A stretch of 64,000 bases of DNA from Aromatoleum toluolicum (GCF_012911005.2 NZ_WTVS01000005.1:1-64000), one strand, 5' to 3'. Numbered from the stretch's first letter, positions 1-9,174 are shown. Numbers and translations are program-made. The notes: generated by a model not told the origin, from the sequence alone.

Positions 1-33
1 CCGCCGCAGCGGCGGAGCGAAGCGGAGACTCCC

Positions 34-109
34 GGGTTGGGGTGGGGATGGGTTAAGTACGAGCGGTAGAAACCCATCCCCCTCCTGACCTCCCCCTTGA
101 AGGGGGAGG
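34..109. repeat. Palindromic intergenic repeat, family B, copy 1
   Basis: The segment holds GGGGTGGGGATGGGTT, then its near-complement AACCCATCCCC, and ends in the palindrome CTCCCCCTTGAAGGGGGAG. The same building blocks occur at 6246-6348. It lies downstream of the GntR gene, which reads leftwards. It looks like a REP-type extragenic palindrome and could act as a transcript-end structure. Confidence 0.6.
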
Positions 110-131
110 AACAAGTGCCCTACGCCATCGT

Positions 132-803
132 TCAGGCGACCTTGTTGCGTGCCTTGGCGATGCGTCCCAGGGCTGCGCGTCCGCTGCCGATGTGGGCTCG
201 CATCAGCCGTTCCGCGTCGTCCGCACGGCGCGCGGTGAGCGCGGCGAGGATCTCGCGGTGTTCGGCGAGCGACTGCTCGAGGCGGCCTTCGCCGAACAGC
301 GAGTGATGGCGCGACAGCTTGATCACGCGGCGCAGATCCTCGATCGCGTGCTGCAGCCAGCGGTTGTCCGCGATTTCCTGCAGCGCGAGGTGGAAGGCCT
401 GGTTCGATTCGAAGAAGCCGTTGATGTCTTCCGCCGCTGCGGCCTTTTCCAGTCCGGCGTGTATCGCGCGCAGGCGGTCGAGGTCAGCGTCGGTGGCCTT
501 CTGCGCCGTGGCCAGGGCGCACTGGCCTTCGAGCAGCGCCATCACGGCGAAGATCTCGTCGAGATCGCGCTCGGAGATCTCGGTGACGTAGCACCCGCGG
601 CGCGGCTTCAGCGTGACGAGCCCTTCGGAGGCGAGCACCTTCAGCGCCTCGCGCAATGGCGTGCGCGAGATGCCGTAGTTGTCGGCGAGCGCCTGCTCGT
701 CGACCCAGGTGCCGGGCGCCAGTTCGTGCGAGAAGATGAGCTGGCGCAGCCGCTCGGCGACTTCCTGGTACAGCGCGAGCGGGGCGATGCGGGTGGCGGT
801 CAT
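132..803 (-). CDS. GntR family transcriptional regulator (FadR/FCD subfamily)
   Basis: A 223-residue DNA-binding regulator with an N-terminal winged helix-turn-helix (about residues 8-75, including the GntR signature ISRTPLREALKVLASEGLV) and a C-terminal helical FCD domain (about 85-210) that in this family binds an organic-acid or acyl ligand, often through metal-binding histidines. Length is typical. It is transcribed divergently from the methylmalonyl-CoA mutase gene, so control of propionyl/methylmalonyl-CoA genes is likely. An AT-rich palindrome (CATAATTATG) in the shared intergenic region is a candidate operator and recurs before the VOC gene at 14736. The ligand is not known; the family call is secure and the regulon is inference. 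Confidence 0.9.
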   Translation of the reverse strand: MTATRIAPLALYQEVAERLRQLIFSHELAPGTWVDEQALADNYGISRTPLREALKVLASEGLVTLKPRRGCYVTEISERDLDEIFAVMALLEGQCALATAQKATDADLDRLRAIHAGLEKAAAAEDINGFFESNQAFHLALQEIADNRWLQHAIEDLRRVIKLSRHHSLFGEGRLEQSLAEHREILAALTARRADDAERLMRAHIGSGRAALGRIAKARNKVA

Positions 804-871
804 GGGTGCTGTTCGATGCGGAAATGTTGCGGGCCGGATTGTCGTCGAAATTTCGGCTCGCCGACAGTTGC

Positions 872-885
872 ATTCATAATTATGG
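872..885. promoter_or_regulatory. Candidate GntR operator (ATTCATAATTATGG), copy 1
   Basis: The centre CATAATTATG (875-884) is a perfect 10-bp palindrome in an otherwise GC-rich region between divergent genes. The identical 14 bases recur at 14769-14782, 33 bases upstream of the VOC gene start. The site position and duplication are seen in the sequence; binding by the adjacent GntR protein is inferred. Confidence 0.55.
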
Positions 886-1022
886 ATAAAGTATTATTCG
901 CCTGACGGTACAAGTCAACTTCCCATGTGCGGCGTAGGATTGGGAGCTTGCGCTGGCGGACCCTTGGTCTGCTGCGCAGCGAGAGGGAGAGGGAGCTACG
1001 CCGAATGCATGGGAGCGCCGGC

Positions 1023-1054
1023 GACCGCCTGCAGTCTTCGGACTGCGGGCGGTC
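1023..1054 (+). other. Stable UUCG-capped hairpin in the mutase leader
   Basis: GACCGCC-T-GCAGTC, loop TTCG, GACTGC-G-GGCGGTC: a 14-bp stem with a single T.G wobble and a UUCG tetraloop, ending 88 bases before the mutase start codon. No U-tract follows, so it is not a standard intrinsic terminator; it could stabilise the leader or be part of a regulatory structure. Confidence 0.6.
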
Positions 1055-1142
1055 TCGTCGTCGCCAGCCAGCCGTTCAAACAGCAGTACGAGACAACGCT
1101 AACGCCGCCTGCCGCGGCCAATGGAATCGGAGAGGGTTTGTC

Positions 1143-3302
1143 ATGCCGAACGACAAGATGCCGGCTTATCCCCAGTCGGACCTGGAAGCCTGGAACAAGG
1201 CGGCCGCGAAACATGCGCCGGGTGGCGACGTGGAGAAGCTCAACTGGGTGACGCCCGAAGGCATCGCGGTCAAGCCGCTGTATACCAAGGCGGACACGGC
1301 CGACCTGCAGCACACCGACACGCTGCCCGGCTTCGAGCCCTTCCTGCGCGGCCCGCAGCCGACGATGTACGCGGTCAAGCCGTGGACCATCCGCCAGTAC
1401 GCCGGCTTCTCGACCGCCGAGGAGTCGAACGCCTTCTACCGCAAGGCGCTCGCGGCCGGCGGCCAGGGCGTCTCGGTCGCGTTTGATCTCGCGACGCACC
1501 GTGGCTACGACTCGGATCATCCGCGCGTCACCGGCGACGTCGGCAAGGCCGGCGTGGCGATCGACTCGGTCGAGGACATGAAGATCCTCTTCAACGAGAT
1601 CCCGCTCGACAAGGTGTCGGTGTCGATGACGATGAACGGTGCCGTGCTGCCGATCCTCGCCGGTTACATCGTCGCCGCCGAAGAGCAGGGCGTCTCGCAG
1701 GACAAGCTGTCCGGGACCATCCAGAACGACATCCTCAAGGAGTTCATGGTCCGCAACACCTATATCTACCCGCCGACGCCGTCGATGAAGATCATCGCCG
1801 ACATCTTCGGGTACACCGCGCAACACATGCCGAAGTTCAACTCGATCTCGATCTCCGGCTACCACATCCAGGAAGCGGGCGCGAACCAGGCGATCGAGCT
1901 CGCCTTTACGCTCGCCGACGGCCTCGAGTACGTGCGCACCGGCATCAACAGCGGCATGGACGTCGACACCTTCGCCGGCCGCCTGTCCTTCTTCTGGGCA
2001 GTCGGGATGAACTTCTACCTCGAGATCGCCAAGATGCGCGCGGCGCGCCTGCTGTGGTGGCGCATCATGAAGCAGTTCAACCCGAAGAGCGCGAAGTCGA
2101 TGATGCTGCGCACGCACTCGCAGACCTCGGGCTGGTCGCTGACCGAGCAGGATCCGTACAACAACGTCGTGCGCACGACGATCGAGGCGATGGCCGCGGT
2201 TTTCGGCGGCACGCAGTCGCTGCACACCAACGCGCTCGACGAGGCGATCGCGCTGCCGACCGAGTTCTCGGCCCGCATCGCGCGCAACACCCAGATCATC
2301 ATCCAGGAAGAGACGCACATCTGTAACGTCGTCGATCCGTGGGCCGGCTCCTACATGATGGAAAAGCTGACCCAGGACATGGTCGACAAGGCCTGGTCGC
2401 TGATCGAGGAGATCGAGGCGATGGGCGGCATGACCAAGGCGGTCGAGTCCGGCTGGGCCAAGATGAAGGTCGAGGAATGCGCGGCCGACAAGCAGGCGCG
2501 CATCGACTCGGGCAAGGACGTGATCGTCGGCGTGAACAAGTACAAGCTGGCGAAGGAGGATCCGATCGAGATCCTCGATATCGACAACCACGCGGTGCGC
2601 GAGTCGCAGATTGCCCGCCTCACCAAGATTCGTGCGACGCGCGACAGCGCTGCCGTGCAGGCGGCCCTCGACGCGCTGACGAAGTGCGCCGAGAGCGGCG
2701 AAGGCAATCTGCTCGACCTCGCCGTGAAGGCCGTGCGCCTGCGCGCGACCGTCGGCGAGATTTCCGACGCGCTGGAGAAGGTCTTCGGCCGCTACCGTGC
2801 CAATCCGCAAGCCGTGTCCGGCGTGTATGGAGCCGTCGTGGAGAACGATGCCGACTGGAAGGAACTGAAGGCCGACATCGAGGCTTTCGTCACCGAAGAG
2901 GGCCGTCGCCCGCGCATCATGATCGCGAAGCTCGGCCAGGACGGGCACGACCGCGGCGCGAAGGTGGTCGCCTCGGCGTTCGCCGACCTCGGCTTCGACA
3001 TCGACATCGGCCCGCTCTTCCAGACGCCGGAAGAAGCCGCGCGCCACGCCGTCGAGAACGACGTGCATGCGGTGGGCTGCTCGAGCCTTGCCGCCGGTCA
3101 CAAGACGCTGGTGCCGCAGATCGTGAACGAACTGAAGCGGCTCGGCGCGGACGACATCGTCGTCTTCGTTGGCGGCGTGATCCCGGCGCAGGACTACGAT
3201 GCGCTGTATGCTGCCGGGGCAAAAGGCATCTTCGGGCCGGGCACGCCGATTCCGGCGGCCGCGCGCGAGGTGCTGAAGCAGATCCGCGCGGCGAAAGCTT
3301 GA
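1143..3302 (+). CDS. scpA: Methylmalonyl-CoA mutase, single-chain (719 aa)
   Basis: Adenosylcobalamin-dependent mutase converting (R)-methylmalonyl-CoA to succinyl-CoA, the last step of propionyl-CoA oxidation into the TCA cycle. The N-terminal two-thirds is the substrate-binding TIM barrel ([46 protein letters not shown]). The C-terminal B12 domain carries the DxHxxG motif in [13 protein letters not shown], with His about residue 602 as lower axial cobalt ligand. The start chosen, [11 protein letters not shown], gives the family length; upstream extensions run through the leader hairpin and are unlikely. MeaB and both propionyl-CoA carboxylase subunits follow on the same strand. Closest alternative, isobutyryl-CoA mutase, is encoded separately at 20909. 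Confidence 0.96.
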   Translation: MPNDKMPAYPQSDLEAWNKAAAKHAPGGDVEKLNWVTPEGIAVKPLYTKADTADLQHTDTLPGFEPFLRGPQPTMYAVKPWTIRQYAGFSTAEESNAFYRKALAAGGQGVSVAFDLATHRGYDSDHPRVTGDVGKAGVAIDSVEDMKILFNEIPLDKVSVSMTMNGAVLPILAGYIVAAEEQGVSQDKLSGTIQNDILKEFMVRNTYIYPPTPSMKIIADIFGYTAQHMPKFNSISISGYHIQEAGANQAIELAFTLADGLEYVRTGINSGMDVDTFAGRLSFFWAVGMNFYLEIAKMRAARLLWWRIMKQFNPKSAKSMMLRTHSQTSGWSLTEQDPYNNVVRTTIEAMAAVFGGTQSLHTNALDEAIALPTEFSARIARNTQIIIQEETHICNVVDPWAGSYMMEKLTQDMVDKAWSLIEEIEAMGGMTKAVESGWAKMKVEECAADKQARIDSGKDVIVGVNKYKLAKEDPIEILDIDNHAVRESQIARLTKIRATRDSAAVQAALDALTKCAESGEGNLLDLAVKAVRLRATVGEISDALEKVFGRYRANPQAVSGVYGAVVENDADWKELKADIEAFVTEEGRRPRIMIAKLGQDGHDRGAKVVASAFADLGFDIDIGPLFQTPEEAARHAVENDVHAVGCSSLAAGHKTLVPQIVNELKRLGADDIVVFVGGVIPAQDYDALYAAGAKGIFGPGTPIPAAAREVLKQIRAAKA

Positions 3303-3309
3303 TTGGCGT

Positions 3310-3405
3310 GTAGGGCGGGAGGAGCAAAGCGCATCCCGCCACGCGGCGGCTGAGCCTGTTCTCACCGTTGGAATGGCGGGATACGCTGCGCTCCTCCCGC
3401 CCTAC
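3310..3405. repeat. Palindromic intergenic repeat, family A, copy 1
   Basis: GTAGGGCGGGAG ... GCGCATCCCGCC, a variable middle, then GGCGGGATACGCTGCG ... CTCCCGCCCTAC: two inverted arms of about 30 bases. It fills the gap between the mutase and meaB. A second copy with the same arms lies just after meaB (4451-4547). REP/BIME-like; it can fold into a long hairpin in the operon transcript. Confidence 0.8.
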
Positions 3406-3437
3406 GTGAACTGCGAAGCCGTGCCATTGACGTTTCG

Positions 3438-4445
3438 ATGCCGATGAACAAACCCGAACACTTGCCCGAACTCGACGCCGCCGACCACGCGTTGGTCGAT
3501 GGCGTGCTCGCGCGCCAGCTGCGTCCGCTCGCCAAGACCATCACGCTGATCGAGTCAAAGCGCGAGGATCACAAGGCGCGCGCACGCCACGTGCTCGAAG
3601 CGCTGCTGCCGCACACCGGCGGCGCGATGCGCGTGGGCATCTCGGGCGTGCCGGGCGTCGGCAAGTCGACCTTCATCGAGGCGCTCGGCCTGTACCTGAT
3701 CGAACAGGGTCTGCGTGTCGCGGTGCTGGCGGTCGATCCGTCGTCGTCCCTGACGGGCGGCTCGATCCTCGGCGACAAGACGCGCATGGAGCTGTTGAGC
3801 CAGAACCCGGCTGCCTTCATCCGCCCGAGCCCGTCCGCGGGCAGCCTCGGCGGCGTTGCCGAGAAGACGCGCGAGACGATGCTGGTGTGCGAGGCCGCCG
3901 GCTTCGACGTGATCATCATCGAGACCGTCGGCGTCGGCCAGAGCGAGACCGCGGTCGCCGGCATGAGCGACATCTTCTGCCTGCTGCAACTGCCCAACGC
4001 GGGTGACGACCTGCAGGCGATCAAGAAAGGCATCATGGAGATCGCCGACCTCATCGTCATCAACAAGGCCGACATCGACGCAGGTGCGGCGATGCGGGCG
4101 AAGTCGCAGATGAAGACGGCGCTGCATATGCTGCGGCCGGCGAGTCCGAACTGGACGGTGCCGGTGCTGACCTTGTCCGCGCTGCAGAAGCAGGGCATCG
4201 CGGACTTCTGGACGATGGTGACGGACTATCGCAAGGCGATGCAGGCCTCCGGCGAGTTCGAGGCCAAGCGGCGCCACCAGGCGCTGGCGTGGATGTGGGA
4301 CCTGATCGACGCGGGGCTGCGCAGCCATTTCCGCAGCCATCCGCAGGTGAAGCACGAATTGCCCGGGCTCGCCCGCGCGGTGGAGGAGGGCACGACGACG
4401 CCCTCGGCTGCCGCGATGCGCCTGCTCGGTTATGTGGAGAAGTAG
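3438..4445 (+). CDS. meaB: Methylmalonyl-CoA mutase-associated GTPase MeaB
   Basis: G3E-family GTPase chaperone (ArgK/MeaB) that gates adenosylcobalamin loading and protects methylmalonyl-CoA mutase from inactivation. The 335-residue protein has the P-loop GVPGVGKST at about residues 70-78, the Mg/switch segments VDPSSSLTGGSILGDKTRM and ETVGVGQSE, and the base-recognition motif NKAD. Length fits the family. It follows the mutase gene after a palindromic repeat and is itself followed by another copy of that repeat, so meaB is bracketed by two like elements. The start codon lacks an evident Shine-Dalgarno; the Met two codons downstream (3444) is an equal candidate. Confidence 0.95.
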   Translation: MPMNKPEHLPELDAADHALVDGVLARQLRPLAKTITLIESKREDHKARARHVLEALLPHTGGAMRVGISGVPGVGKSTFIEALGLYLIEQGLRVAVLAVDPSSSLTGGSILGDKTRMELLSQNPAAFIRPSPSAGSLGGVAEKTRETMLVCEAAGFDVIIIETVGVGQSETAVAGMSDIFCLLQLPNAGDDLQAIKKGIMEIADLIVINKADIDAGAAMRAKSQMKTALHMLRPASPNWTVPVLTLSALQKQGIADFWTMVTDYRKAMQASGEFEAKRRHQALAWMWDLIDAGLRSHFRSHPQVKHELPGLARAVEEGTTTPSAAAMRLLGYVEK

Positions 4446-4450
4446 TTTCC

Positions 4451-4547
4451 GTAGGGCGGGAGTTGCGCAGCGCATCCCGCCACGCGGCGGTTGTAGCCGC
4501 CCCCCACCGATGGATTGGCGGGATACGCTGCGCTCCTCCCGCCCTAC
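4451..4547. repeat. Palindromic intergenic repeat, family A, copy 2
   Basis: Same arms as copy 1 (GTAGGGCGGGAG ... GCGCATCCCGCCACGCGGCGG ... and the complementary GGCGGGATACGCTGCG half). The two copies share arms but differ in the loop. It separates meaB from the carboxyltransferase gene. Confidence 0.8.
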
Positions 4548-4610
4548 ACGTGAAGCAGGATTTGGAGTTGAACGCCCGGTCGGCACAAGGCCGGGTCGGT
4601 AGAACAAGTC

Positions 4611-4618
4611 AAGGAGGT
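4611..4618 (+). promoter_or_regulatory. Perfect Shine-Dalgarno of the PCC beta gene
   Basis: AAGGAGGT, full complement to the 16S rRNA 3' end, five bases before the ATG at 4624. It fixes the start codon and predicts high translation of the carboxyltransferase subunit. Confidence 0.85.
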
Positions 4619-4623
4619 CATCA

Positions 4624-6156
4624 ATGCAAGAGATCATTCGTCAGCTCGACGAAAAGCGCGCCAAGGCGCGGCTCGGCGGCGGGCAGAAGCGCATCGACGC
4701 GCAGCATTCCAAGGGCAAGCTCACCGCGCGCGAGCGCATCGAACTGCTGCTCGACGAAGGCAGCTTCGAAGAATGGGACATGTTCAAGGAGCACCGCTGC
4801 ACCGAGTTCGGCATGGAAGCGGACCACACTCCGGGTGACGGCGTGGTGATCGGCTACGGCACGGTGAACGGCCGCCTGGTGTTCGTGTTCTCGCAGGACT
4901 TCACGGTGTTCGGCGGCTCGCTGTCCGAGACCCACGCCGAGAAGATCTGCAAGGTCATGGACCACGCGATGAAGGTCGGCGCGCCGGTGATCGGCCTCAA
5001 CGACTCGGGCGGTGCGCGCATCCAGGAAGGCGTCGATTCGCTCGGCGGCTACGCCGACGTGTTCCAGCGCAACGTGATGGCCTCGGGCGTCGTGCCGCAG
5101 ATCTCGCTGATCATGGGCCCGTGCGCCGGCGGCGCGGTGTATAGCCCGGCGATGACCGACTTCATCTTCATGGTGAAGGATTCCTCGTACATGTTCGTGA
5201 CCGGTCCGGAAGTCGTGAAGACCGTGACCCACGAGGAAGTGACCGCCGAGGAGCTGGGCGGTGCGGTGACCCACAACACCAAGTCGGGTGTGGCCGATCT
5301 CGCGTTCGAGAACGACGTCGAGGCGCTGATGATGACGCGCCGCCTGATCGGCTTCATCCCGTCGAGCAACCGCGAGAAGGCGCCGACCGTGCCCGCGCTC
5401 GACGCGCCCGAGCGCCTCGACATGTCGCTCGACACGCTGGTGCCGAGCAACCCGAACCAGCCGTATGACATGAAGGAAGTCATCGTCAAGATGGTCGATG
5501 ACGGCGACTTCTTCGAACTGCAGCCCGACTACGCCAAGAACATCATCATCGGCTTCGCGCGCATGGAAGGCGCGCCGATCGGCATCGTCGCGAACCAGCC
5601 GCTGGTGCTCGCCGGCTGCCTGGACATCAAGAGCTCGATCAAGGCCGCGCGCTTCGTGCGCTTCTGCGACGCGTTCAACATCCCGGTCGTGACGCTGGTC
5701 GACGTCCCCGGCTTCATGCCGGGTACCACCCAGGAATACGGCGGCATCATCAAACACGGCGCCAAGCTGCTCTACGCCTACGCCGAATGCACGGTGCCGA
5801 AGGTCACCATCATCACCCGCAAGGCCTACGGCGGCGCATATGACGTTATGTCGTCCAAGCACCTGCGCGGTGACGTGAACTTCGCGTGGCCGTCGGCCGA
5901 GATCGCGGTGATGGGCCCGAAGGGCGCGGTGGAGATCATCTTCCGCGGCGAGAAGGACGACCCAGCCAAGCTCGCCCAGCGCGAAGCCGAGTACAAGGCG
6001 CGTTTCGCCAACCCGTTCGTGGCCGGCGCGCGGGGCTTCATCGACGACGTGATCATGCCGCACGAGACGCGCAAGCGCGTGTGCCGCTCGCTGTCGATGC
6101 TGAAGAACAAGGAACTCGAGAATCCGTGGCGCAAGCACGGCAACATTCCTCTGTAA
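4624..6156 (+). CDS. pccB: Propionyl-CoA carboxylase beta subunit (carboxyltransferase)
   Basis: Biotin-dependent acyl-CoA carboxylase carboxyltransferase, transferring CO2 from carboxybiotin to propionyl-CoA to give (S)-methylmalonyl-CoA. The 510-residue protein has the N-terminal half with [19 protein letters not shown] and [12 protein letters not shown], then [16 protein letters not shown] (first oxyanion-hole region), and the C-terminal crotonase half with [20 protein letters not shown] and [16 protein letters not shown] (second region). Length matches PCC beta. It sits between meaB and the alpha subunit, which supports propionyl-CoA rather than acetyl-CoA as substrate. The perfect Shine-Dalgarno makes this start firm. 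Confidence 0.95.
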   Translation: MQEIIRQLDEKRAKARLGGGQKRIDAQHSKGKLTARERIELLLDEGSFEEWDMFKEHRCTEFGMEADHTPGDGVVIGYGTVNGRLVFVFSQDFTVFGGSLSETHAEKICKVMDHAMKVGAPVIGLNDSGGARIQEGVDSLGGYADVFQRNVMASGVVPQISLIMGPCAGGAVYSPAMTDFIFMVKDSSYMFVTGPEVVKTVTHEEVTAEELGGAVTHNTKSGVADLAFENDVEALMMTRRLIGFIPSSNREKAPTVPALDAPERLDMSLDTLVPSNPNQPYDMKEVIVKMVDDGDFFELQPDYAKNIIIGFARMEGAPIGIVANQPLVLAGCLDIKSSIKAARFVRFCDAFNIPVVTLVDVPGFMPGTTQEYGGIIKHGAKLLYAYAECTVPKVTIITRKAYGGAYDVMSSKHLRGDVNFAWPSAEIAVMGPKGAVEIIFRGEKDDPAKLAQREAEYKARFANPFVAGARGFIDDVIMPHETRKRVCRSLSMLKNKELENPWRKHGNIPL

Positions 6157-6245
6157 GCGCGCACGCGATCTCAACGTACCGTAAAGCTATGGCGAATCCC
6201 CTGTGCATTGCCGGCTGGAGTATTGCAGGCTGCCCGTTTTCGGTT

Positions 6246-6348
6246 CCTTCCCCTTCAAGGGGAAGGACAGGATGGGGATGGGTTTCGATAGGCGCGACCG
6301 CACGCCGGAAACCCATCCCCACCCCAGCCCTCCCCTTGAAGGGGAGGG
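6246..6348. repeat. Palindromic intergenic repeat, family B, copy 2
   Basis: Outer arms CCTTCCCCTTCAAGGGGAAGG and CTCCCCTTGAAGGGGAGG, inner arms GGATGGGGATGGGTTTC and GAAACCCATCCCCACCCC. The inner arms match copy 1 at 34-109. It fills most of the gap between the carboxylase beta and alpha genes. Confidence 0.75.
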
Positions 6349-6411
6349 AGCGGGCGGTGCAGTCTCTCGGTTCTGTGCGCAGGGCAAACGCCTAAGACAA
6401 GGAATTTCTTC

Positions 6412-8403
6412 ATGTTTAAAAAGATCCTGATCGCAAACCGCGGTGAAATCGCCTGCCGCGTGATCAAGACCGCCCGCAAGATGGGCATCGCCACCGTCGC
6501 CGTGCATTCCGAGGCCGACAAGGACGCGCTCTTCGTCGAATTGGCCGACGAGGCCGTGTGCATCGGGCCGGCGGCGTCGAAAGAGTCCTACCTGCGCATG
6601 GACAAGATCATCGACGCCTGCAAGCAGACCGGCGCCGAGGCGGTCCATCCGGGCTACGGCTTCCTGTCGGAGAACGCCGAGTTCTCGCGCCGCCTGGAAG
6701 AGGAAGGCATCAAGTTCATCGGGCCGAAGCATTACTCGGTGGCCAAGATGGGCGACAAGATCGAGTCGAAGAAGCTCGCGATCGAAGCCGGCGTGAATAC
6801 CATCCCCGGCTACAACGACGCCATCGCCGGCCCGGCCGAGGCGGTCGAGATCGCCAAGAAGATCGGCTACCCGGTGATGATCAAGGCGTCCGCCGGCGGT
6901 GGCGGCAAGGGCCTGCGCGTCGCGTACAACGACCAGGAGGCCTTCGAGGGCTTCTCCTCGTGCGTGAATGAGGCGAAGGCGTCGTTCGGCGACGACCGCG
7001 TGTTCATCGAGAAGTACGTCCTCGAGCCGCGCCACATCGAGATCCAGGTGCTCGGCGACTCGCACGGCAACTACGTGTACCTGAACGAGCGCGATTGCTC
7101 GATCCAGCGCCGTCACCAGAAGGTCATCGAGGAGGCGCCGAGCCCCTTCGTCGACCCCGACATGCGCAAGGCGATGGGCGAGCAGGCGGTGGCGCTGGCG
7201 CGCGCGGTGAACTACGAATCGGCCGGCACGGTCGAGTTCGTGGTCAGCGGGGCGACCAAGGAGTTCTACTTCCTCGAGATGAACACCCGCCTGCAGGTCG
7301 AGCATCCGGTCACCGAACTCATCACCGGCCTCGATCTGGTCGAGCAGATGATCCGCGTTGCCTATGGCGAGAAGCTCCCGCTCTCCCAGGCCGACGTGAA
7401 GATCAACGGCTGGTCGATGGAGTGCCGCATCAACGCCGAGGACCCGTTCCGCGGCTTCCTGCCCTCGACCGGTCGCCTGGTGAAGTTCCAGGCGCCGCAG
7501 GAGGTGCCGGGCCAGGTGCGCGTCGATACCGGCGTGTATGAAGGCGGCGAGATCTCGATGTTCTACGACTCGATGATCGCGAAACTGATCGTGCACGGCG
7601 CTAACCGCGAGCAGGCGATCGAGCGCATGCGCGACGCGCTGAACGCCTTCGTGATCCGCGGCATCAGCTCGAACATCCCGTTCCAGGCCGCGCTGCTGCA
7701 GCATCCGCGCTTCTGCTCGGGCGGCTTCAACACCGGCTTCATCGCCGAGGAATACCCGCAGGGCTTCGACGCGTCGATGGTGCCGCACGACGATCCCGCG
7801 CTGCTCGCGGCGGTCGCGACCTTCGCGCGCCTGCGCTACATCGGTCGCGCGGTGCAGATCGACGGTCAGCTCGCCGGCCACGGCCGCAGGGTCGGTACCG
7901 ACTGGGTGGTCGTGATGGGCGGCAAGCAGTATCCGATGGCGGTGCAGGCTTCCGCCGACGGCTTCGACATCACCCATGCCGACAAGACCTACCGCATCGT
8001 CTCGGACTGGAGCTTCGGCGACCTGTTGTTCGAGGGCACCGTGAACGGCGCGCCGATCTGCCTGCAGATCGAGCGTCGCGGCCTGCGCTACCGCATCTCG
8101 CACTTCGGTCTGCAGGTCGAGCCGATCGTGATGACCGAGCGCGCCGCCGAGCTGCTGTCGATGATGCCGGAGAAGCTGCCGCCGGACATGTCCAAGTTCC
8201 TGCTGTCGCCGATGCCGGGCCTGCTGCGCGACATCTGCGTCACCGAAGGCCAGGAAGTGAAGGCGGGCGAGAAGCTCGCGATCATCGAGGCGATGAAGAT
8301 GGAGAACGTGCTCAAGGCCGAGCAGGACGGCAAGGTCAGCAAGCTGGTCGCGAAGCCGGGCGCGAGTCTCTCGGTGGACGAAGTCATCATCGAGTTCGAG
8401 TGA
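6412..8403 (+). CDS. pccA: Propionyl-CoA carboxylase alpha subunit (biotin carboxylase plus biotin carrier)
   Basis: ATP-dependent biotin carboxylase fused to its biotin carrier. The 663-residue chain has the biotin carboxylase N-domain (FKKILIANRGEIACRVIKTA), ATP-grasp with the glycine-rich loop KASAGGGGKGLRV (about 160-172), the catalytic segment FLEMNTRLQVEHPVTE, a PCC-type BT linker region (about 500-570) that docks the beta subunit, and a C-terminal carrier domain with EAMKMEN, the biotinylated Lys near residue 629. Length and linker fit propionyl- or acyl-CoA carboxylase rather than AccC alone. SD-like AAGGAA precedes the ATG. It pairs with the upstream beta subunit despite the 255-base gap holding a palindromic repeat. 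A strong terminator follows. Confidence 0.95.
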   Translation: MFKKILIANRGEIACRVIKTARKMGIATVAVHSEADKDALFVELADEAVCIGPAASKESYLRMDKIIDACKQTGAEAVHPGYGFLSENAEFSRRLEEEGIKFIGPKHYSVAKMGDKIESKKLAIEAGVNTIPGYNDAIAGPAEAVEIAKKIGYPVMIKASAGGGGKGLRVAYNDQEAFEGFSSCVNEAKASFGDDRVFIEKYVLEPRHIEIQVLGDSHGNYVYLNERDCSIQRRHQKVIEEAPSPFVDPDMRKAMGEQAVALARAVNYESAGTVEFVVSGATKEFYFLEMNTRLQVEHPVTELITGLDLVEQMIRVAYGEKLPLSQADVKINGWSMECRINAEDPFRGFLPSTGRLVKFQAPQEVPGQVRVDTGVYEGGEISMFYDSMIAKLIVHGANREQAIERMRDALNAFVIRGISSNIPFQAALLQHPRFCSGGFNTGFIAEEYPQGFDASMVPHDDPALLAAVATFARLRYIGRAVQIDGQLAGHGRRVGTDWVVVMGGKQYPMAVQASADGFDITHADKTYRIVSDWSFGDLLFEGTVNGAPICLQIERRGLRYRISHFGLQVEPIVMTERAAELLSMMPEKLPPDMSKFLLSPMPGLLRDICVTEGQEVKAGEKLAIIEAMKMENVLKAEQDGKVSKLVAKPGASLSVDEVIIEFE

Positions 8404-8450
8404 TCGGGACGGCCGCCGCCGCATCCGCGGCGGCGCCTGTCGGAACACCG

Positions 8451-8483
8451 AAAGGGCCTGCGCGAGCAGGCCCTTTCCTTTTT
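8451..8483 (+). terminator. Rho-independent terminator after pccA
   Basis: AAAGGGCCTGC, loop GCGA, GCAGGCCCTTT (11-bp perfect stem), followed by CCTTTTT. It ends the propionyl-CoA carboxylase transcript. Confidence 0.9.
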
Positions 8484-8554
8484 GAGGTGGGGCGCTGCAG
8501 TGGGGACGCTGTCGTCGCAGAGTTGGCTGCGCGGCTTTCGGTCCGCTCCGTTGA

Positions 8555-8572
8555 TTTCTGCATTGACAGAAA
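8555..8572. promoter_or_regulatory. Candidate operator TTTCTG-N6-CAGAAA before the GbsR-like gene
   Basis: A perfect 6+6+6 inverted repeat 24 bases before the ATG at 8597. A near-identical element (TTTCTG-N6-CTGAAA, with further matching bases to the right) lies before the next gene at 9175-9192. This suggests autoregulation by the MarR/GbsR-like protein. Confidence 0.6.
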
Positions 8573-8596
8573 TAACAGAAGGTTTAGAGTTGCCCC

Positions 8597-9124
8597 ATGG
8601 AACTCAAACCGATTGCCGAACGCTTCGTCCTCCACTGGGGGGAGATGGGATCCCGCTGGGGGGTCAATCGCACCGTTGCGCAGATCCATGCGCTGCTCTA
8701 CCTCGCCGGGCGGCCGCTCGACGCCGAGGAGATCACCGAGACGCTGGGGGTCGCACGCTCGAACGTGAGCACCAGCCTCAAGGAACTGCAGGCGTGGAAC
8801 CTCGCGCGCGTCGTGCACCTGAGGGGGGATCGCCGCGACCATTTCGAGACCTCGACCGACATCTGGGAACTCTTCAAGCTGATCGTCGCCGGGCGCCGTC
8901 AGCGCGAGATCGACCCGACGGCGGTCGCGCTGCGCGAATGTCTGGAGAATCCGGCAATCGCTGACGAGGACGAAGGGACGCGGCAGCGCATCGAGGAGAC
9001 GCTGAAGTTCATCGAGATCATGTGCACGCTGTCGGACGAGATGTTGCGGATCAGGCCGGAAACCTTGATGAAGACGCTGGGTGTCAGCGCGAAGATCAGC
9101 AAGACGTTCCGGAAGAAGGGCTGA
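8597..9124 (+). CDS. GbsR/MarR-type transcriptional regulator
   Basis: A 175-residue winged-helix regulator. Residues about 20-90 form the HTH (VNRTVAQIHALLYLAGRPLDAEEITETLGVARSNVSTSLKELQAWNLARVVHLRGDRRDHFE), the pattern of the GbsR branch of the MarR superfamily, followed by a helical dimerisation tail. It is followed by its own terminator, then by a small membrane protein gene. The same inverted-repeat operator occurs before both genes, so it probably represses itself and its neighbour. The effector is unknown. The family assignment is firm; osmolyte sensing, known for Bacillus GbsR, should not be assumed. Confidence 0.85.
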   Translation: MELKPIAERFVLHWGEMGSRWGVNRTVAQIHALLYLAGRPLDAEEITETLGVARSNVSTSLKELQAWNLARVVHLRGDRRDHFETSTDIWELFKLIVAGRRQREIDPTAVALRECLENPAIADEDEGTRQRIEETLKFIEIMCTLSDEMLRIRPETLMKTLGVSAKISKTFRKKG

Positions 9125-9140
9125 GCAGGCAAGCGGGACC

Positions 9141-9164
9141 GCGGGCTTCACCGCCCGTTTTTTT
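9141..9164 (+). terminator. Intrinsic terminator after the GbsR-like gene
   Basis: CGGGC, loop TTCACC, GCCCG followed by TTTTTTT. Short but with a good U-tract, 17 bases after the stop codon. Confidence 0.7.
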
Positions 9165-9174
9165 GCGGCGTGTA

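Larger units (their letters stand above)
804..1142. other. Divergent promoter region between GntR gene and mutase gene
   Basis: This 339-base gap has no convincing gene. It holds the AT-rich palindrome at 875-884 on the regulator side and a very stable UUCG-capped hairpin at 1023-1054 on the mutase side. The readable frames here lack a ribosome-binding site and gene-like composition. A leader of roughly 100-200 bases before the mutase start is likely. Confidence 0.6.

Noticed and set aside
804-1142. Cobalamin riboswitch before the B12-dependent mutase
   Set aside because: No B12-box or typical multi-helix layout could be seen; only the single UUCG hairpin.
996-3365. Long antisense frame (789 aa) over the methylmalonyl-CoA mutase gene
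   Set aside because: It mirrors a well-recognised gene, is rich in Arg/His/Asp from GC-rich codon shadows and has no family motif.
4621-6174. Antisense frame (517 aa) over the carboxyltransferase gene
   Set aside because: Shadow of a clear PCC beta gene; low-complexity composition and no motif.
6187-8448. Antisense frame (753 aa) over the biotin carboxylase gene
   Set aside because: Shadow frame; the sense strand carries full ATP-grasp and biotin-carrier motifs.
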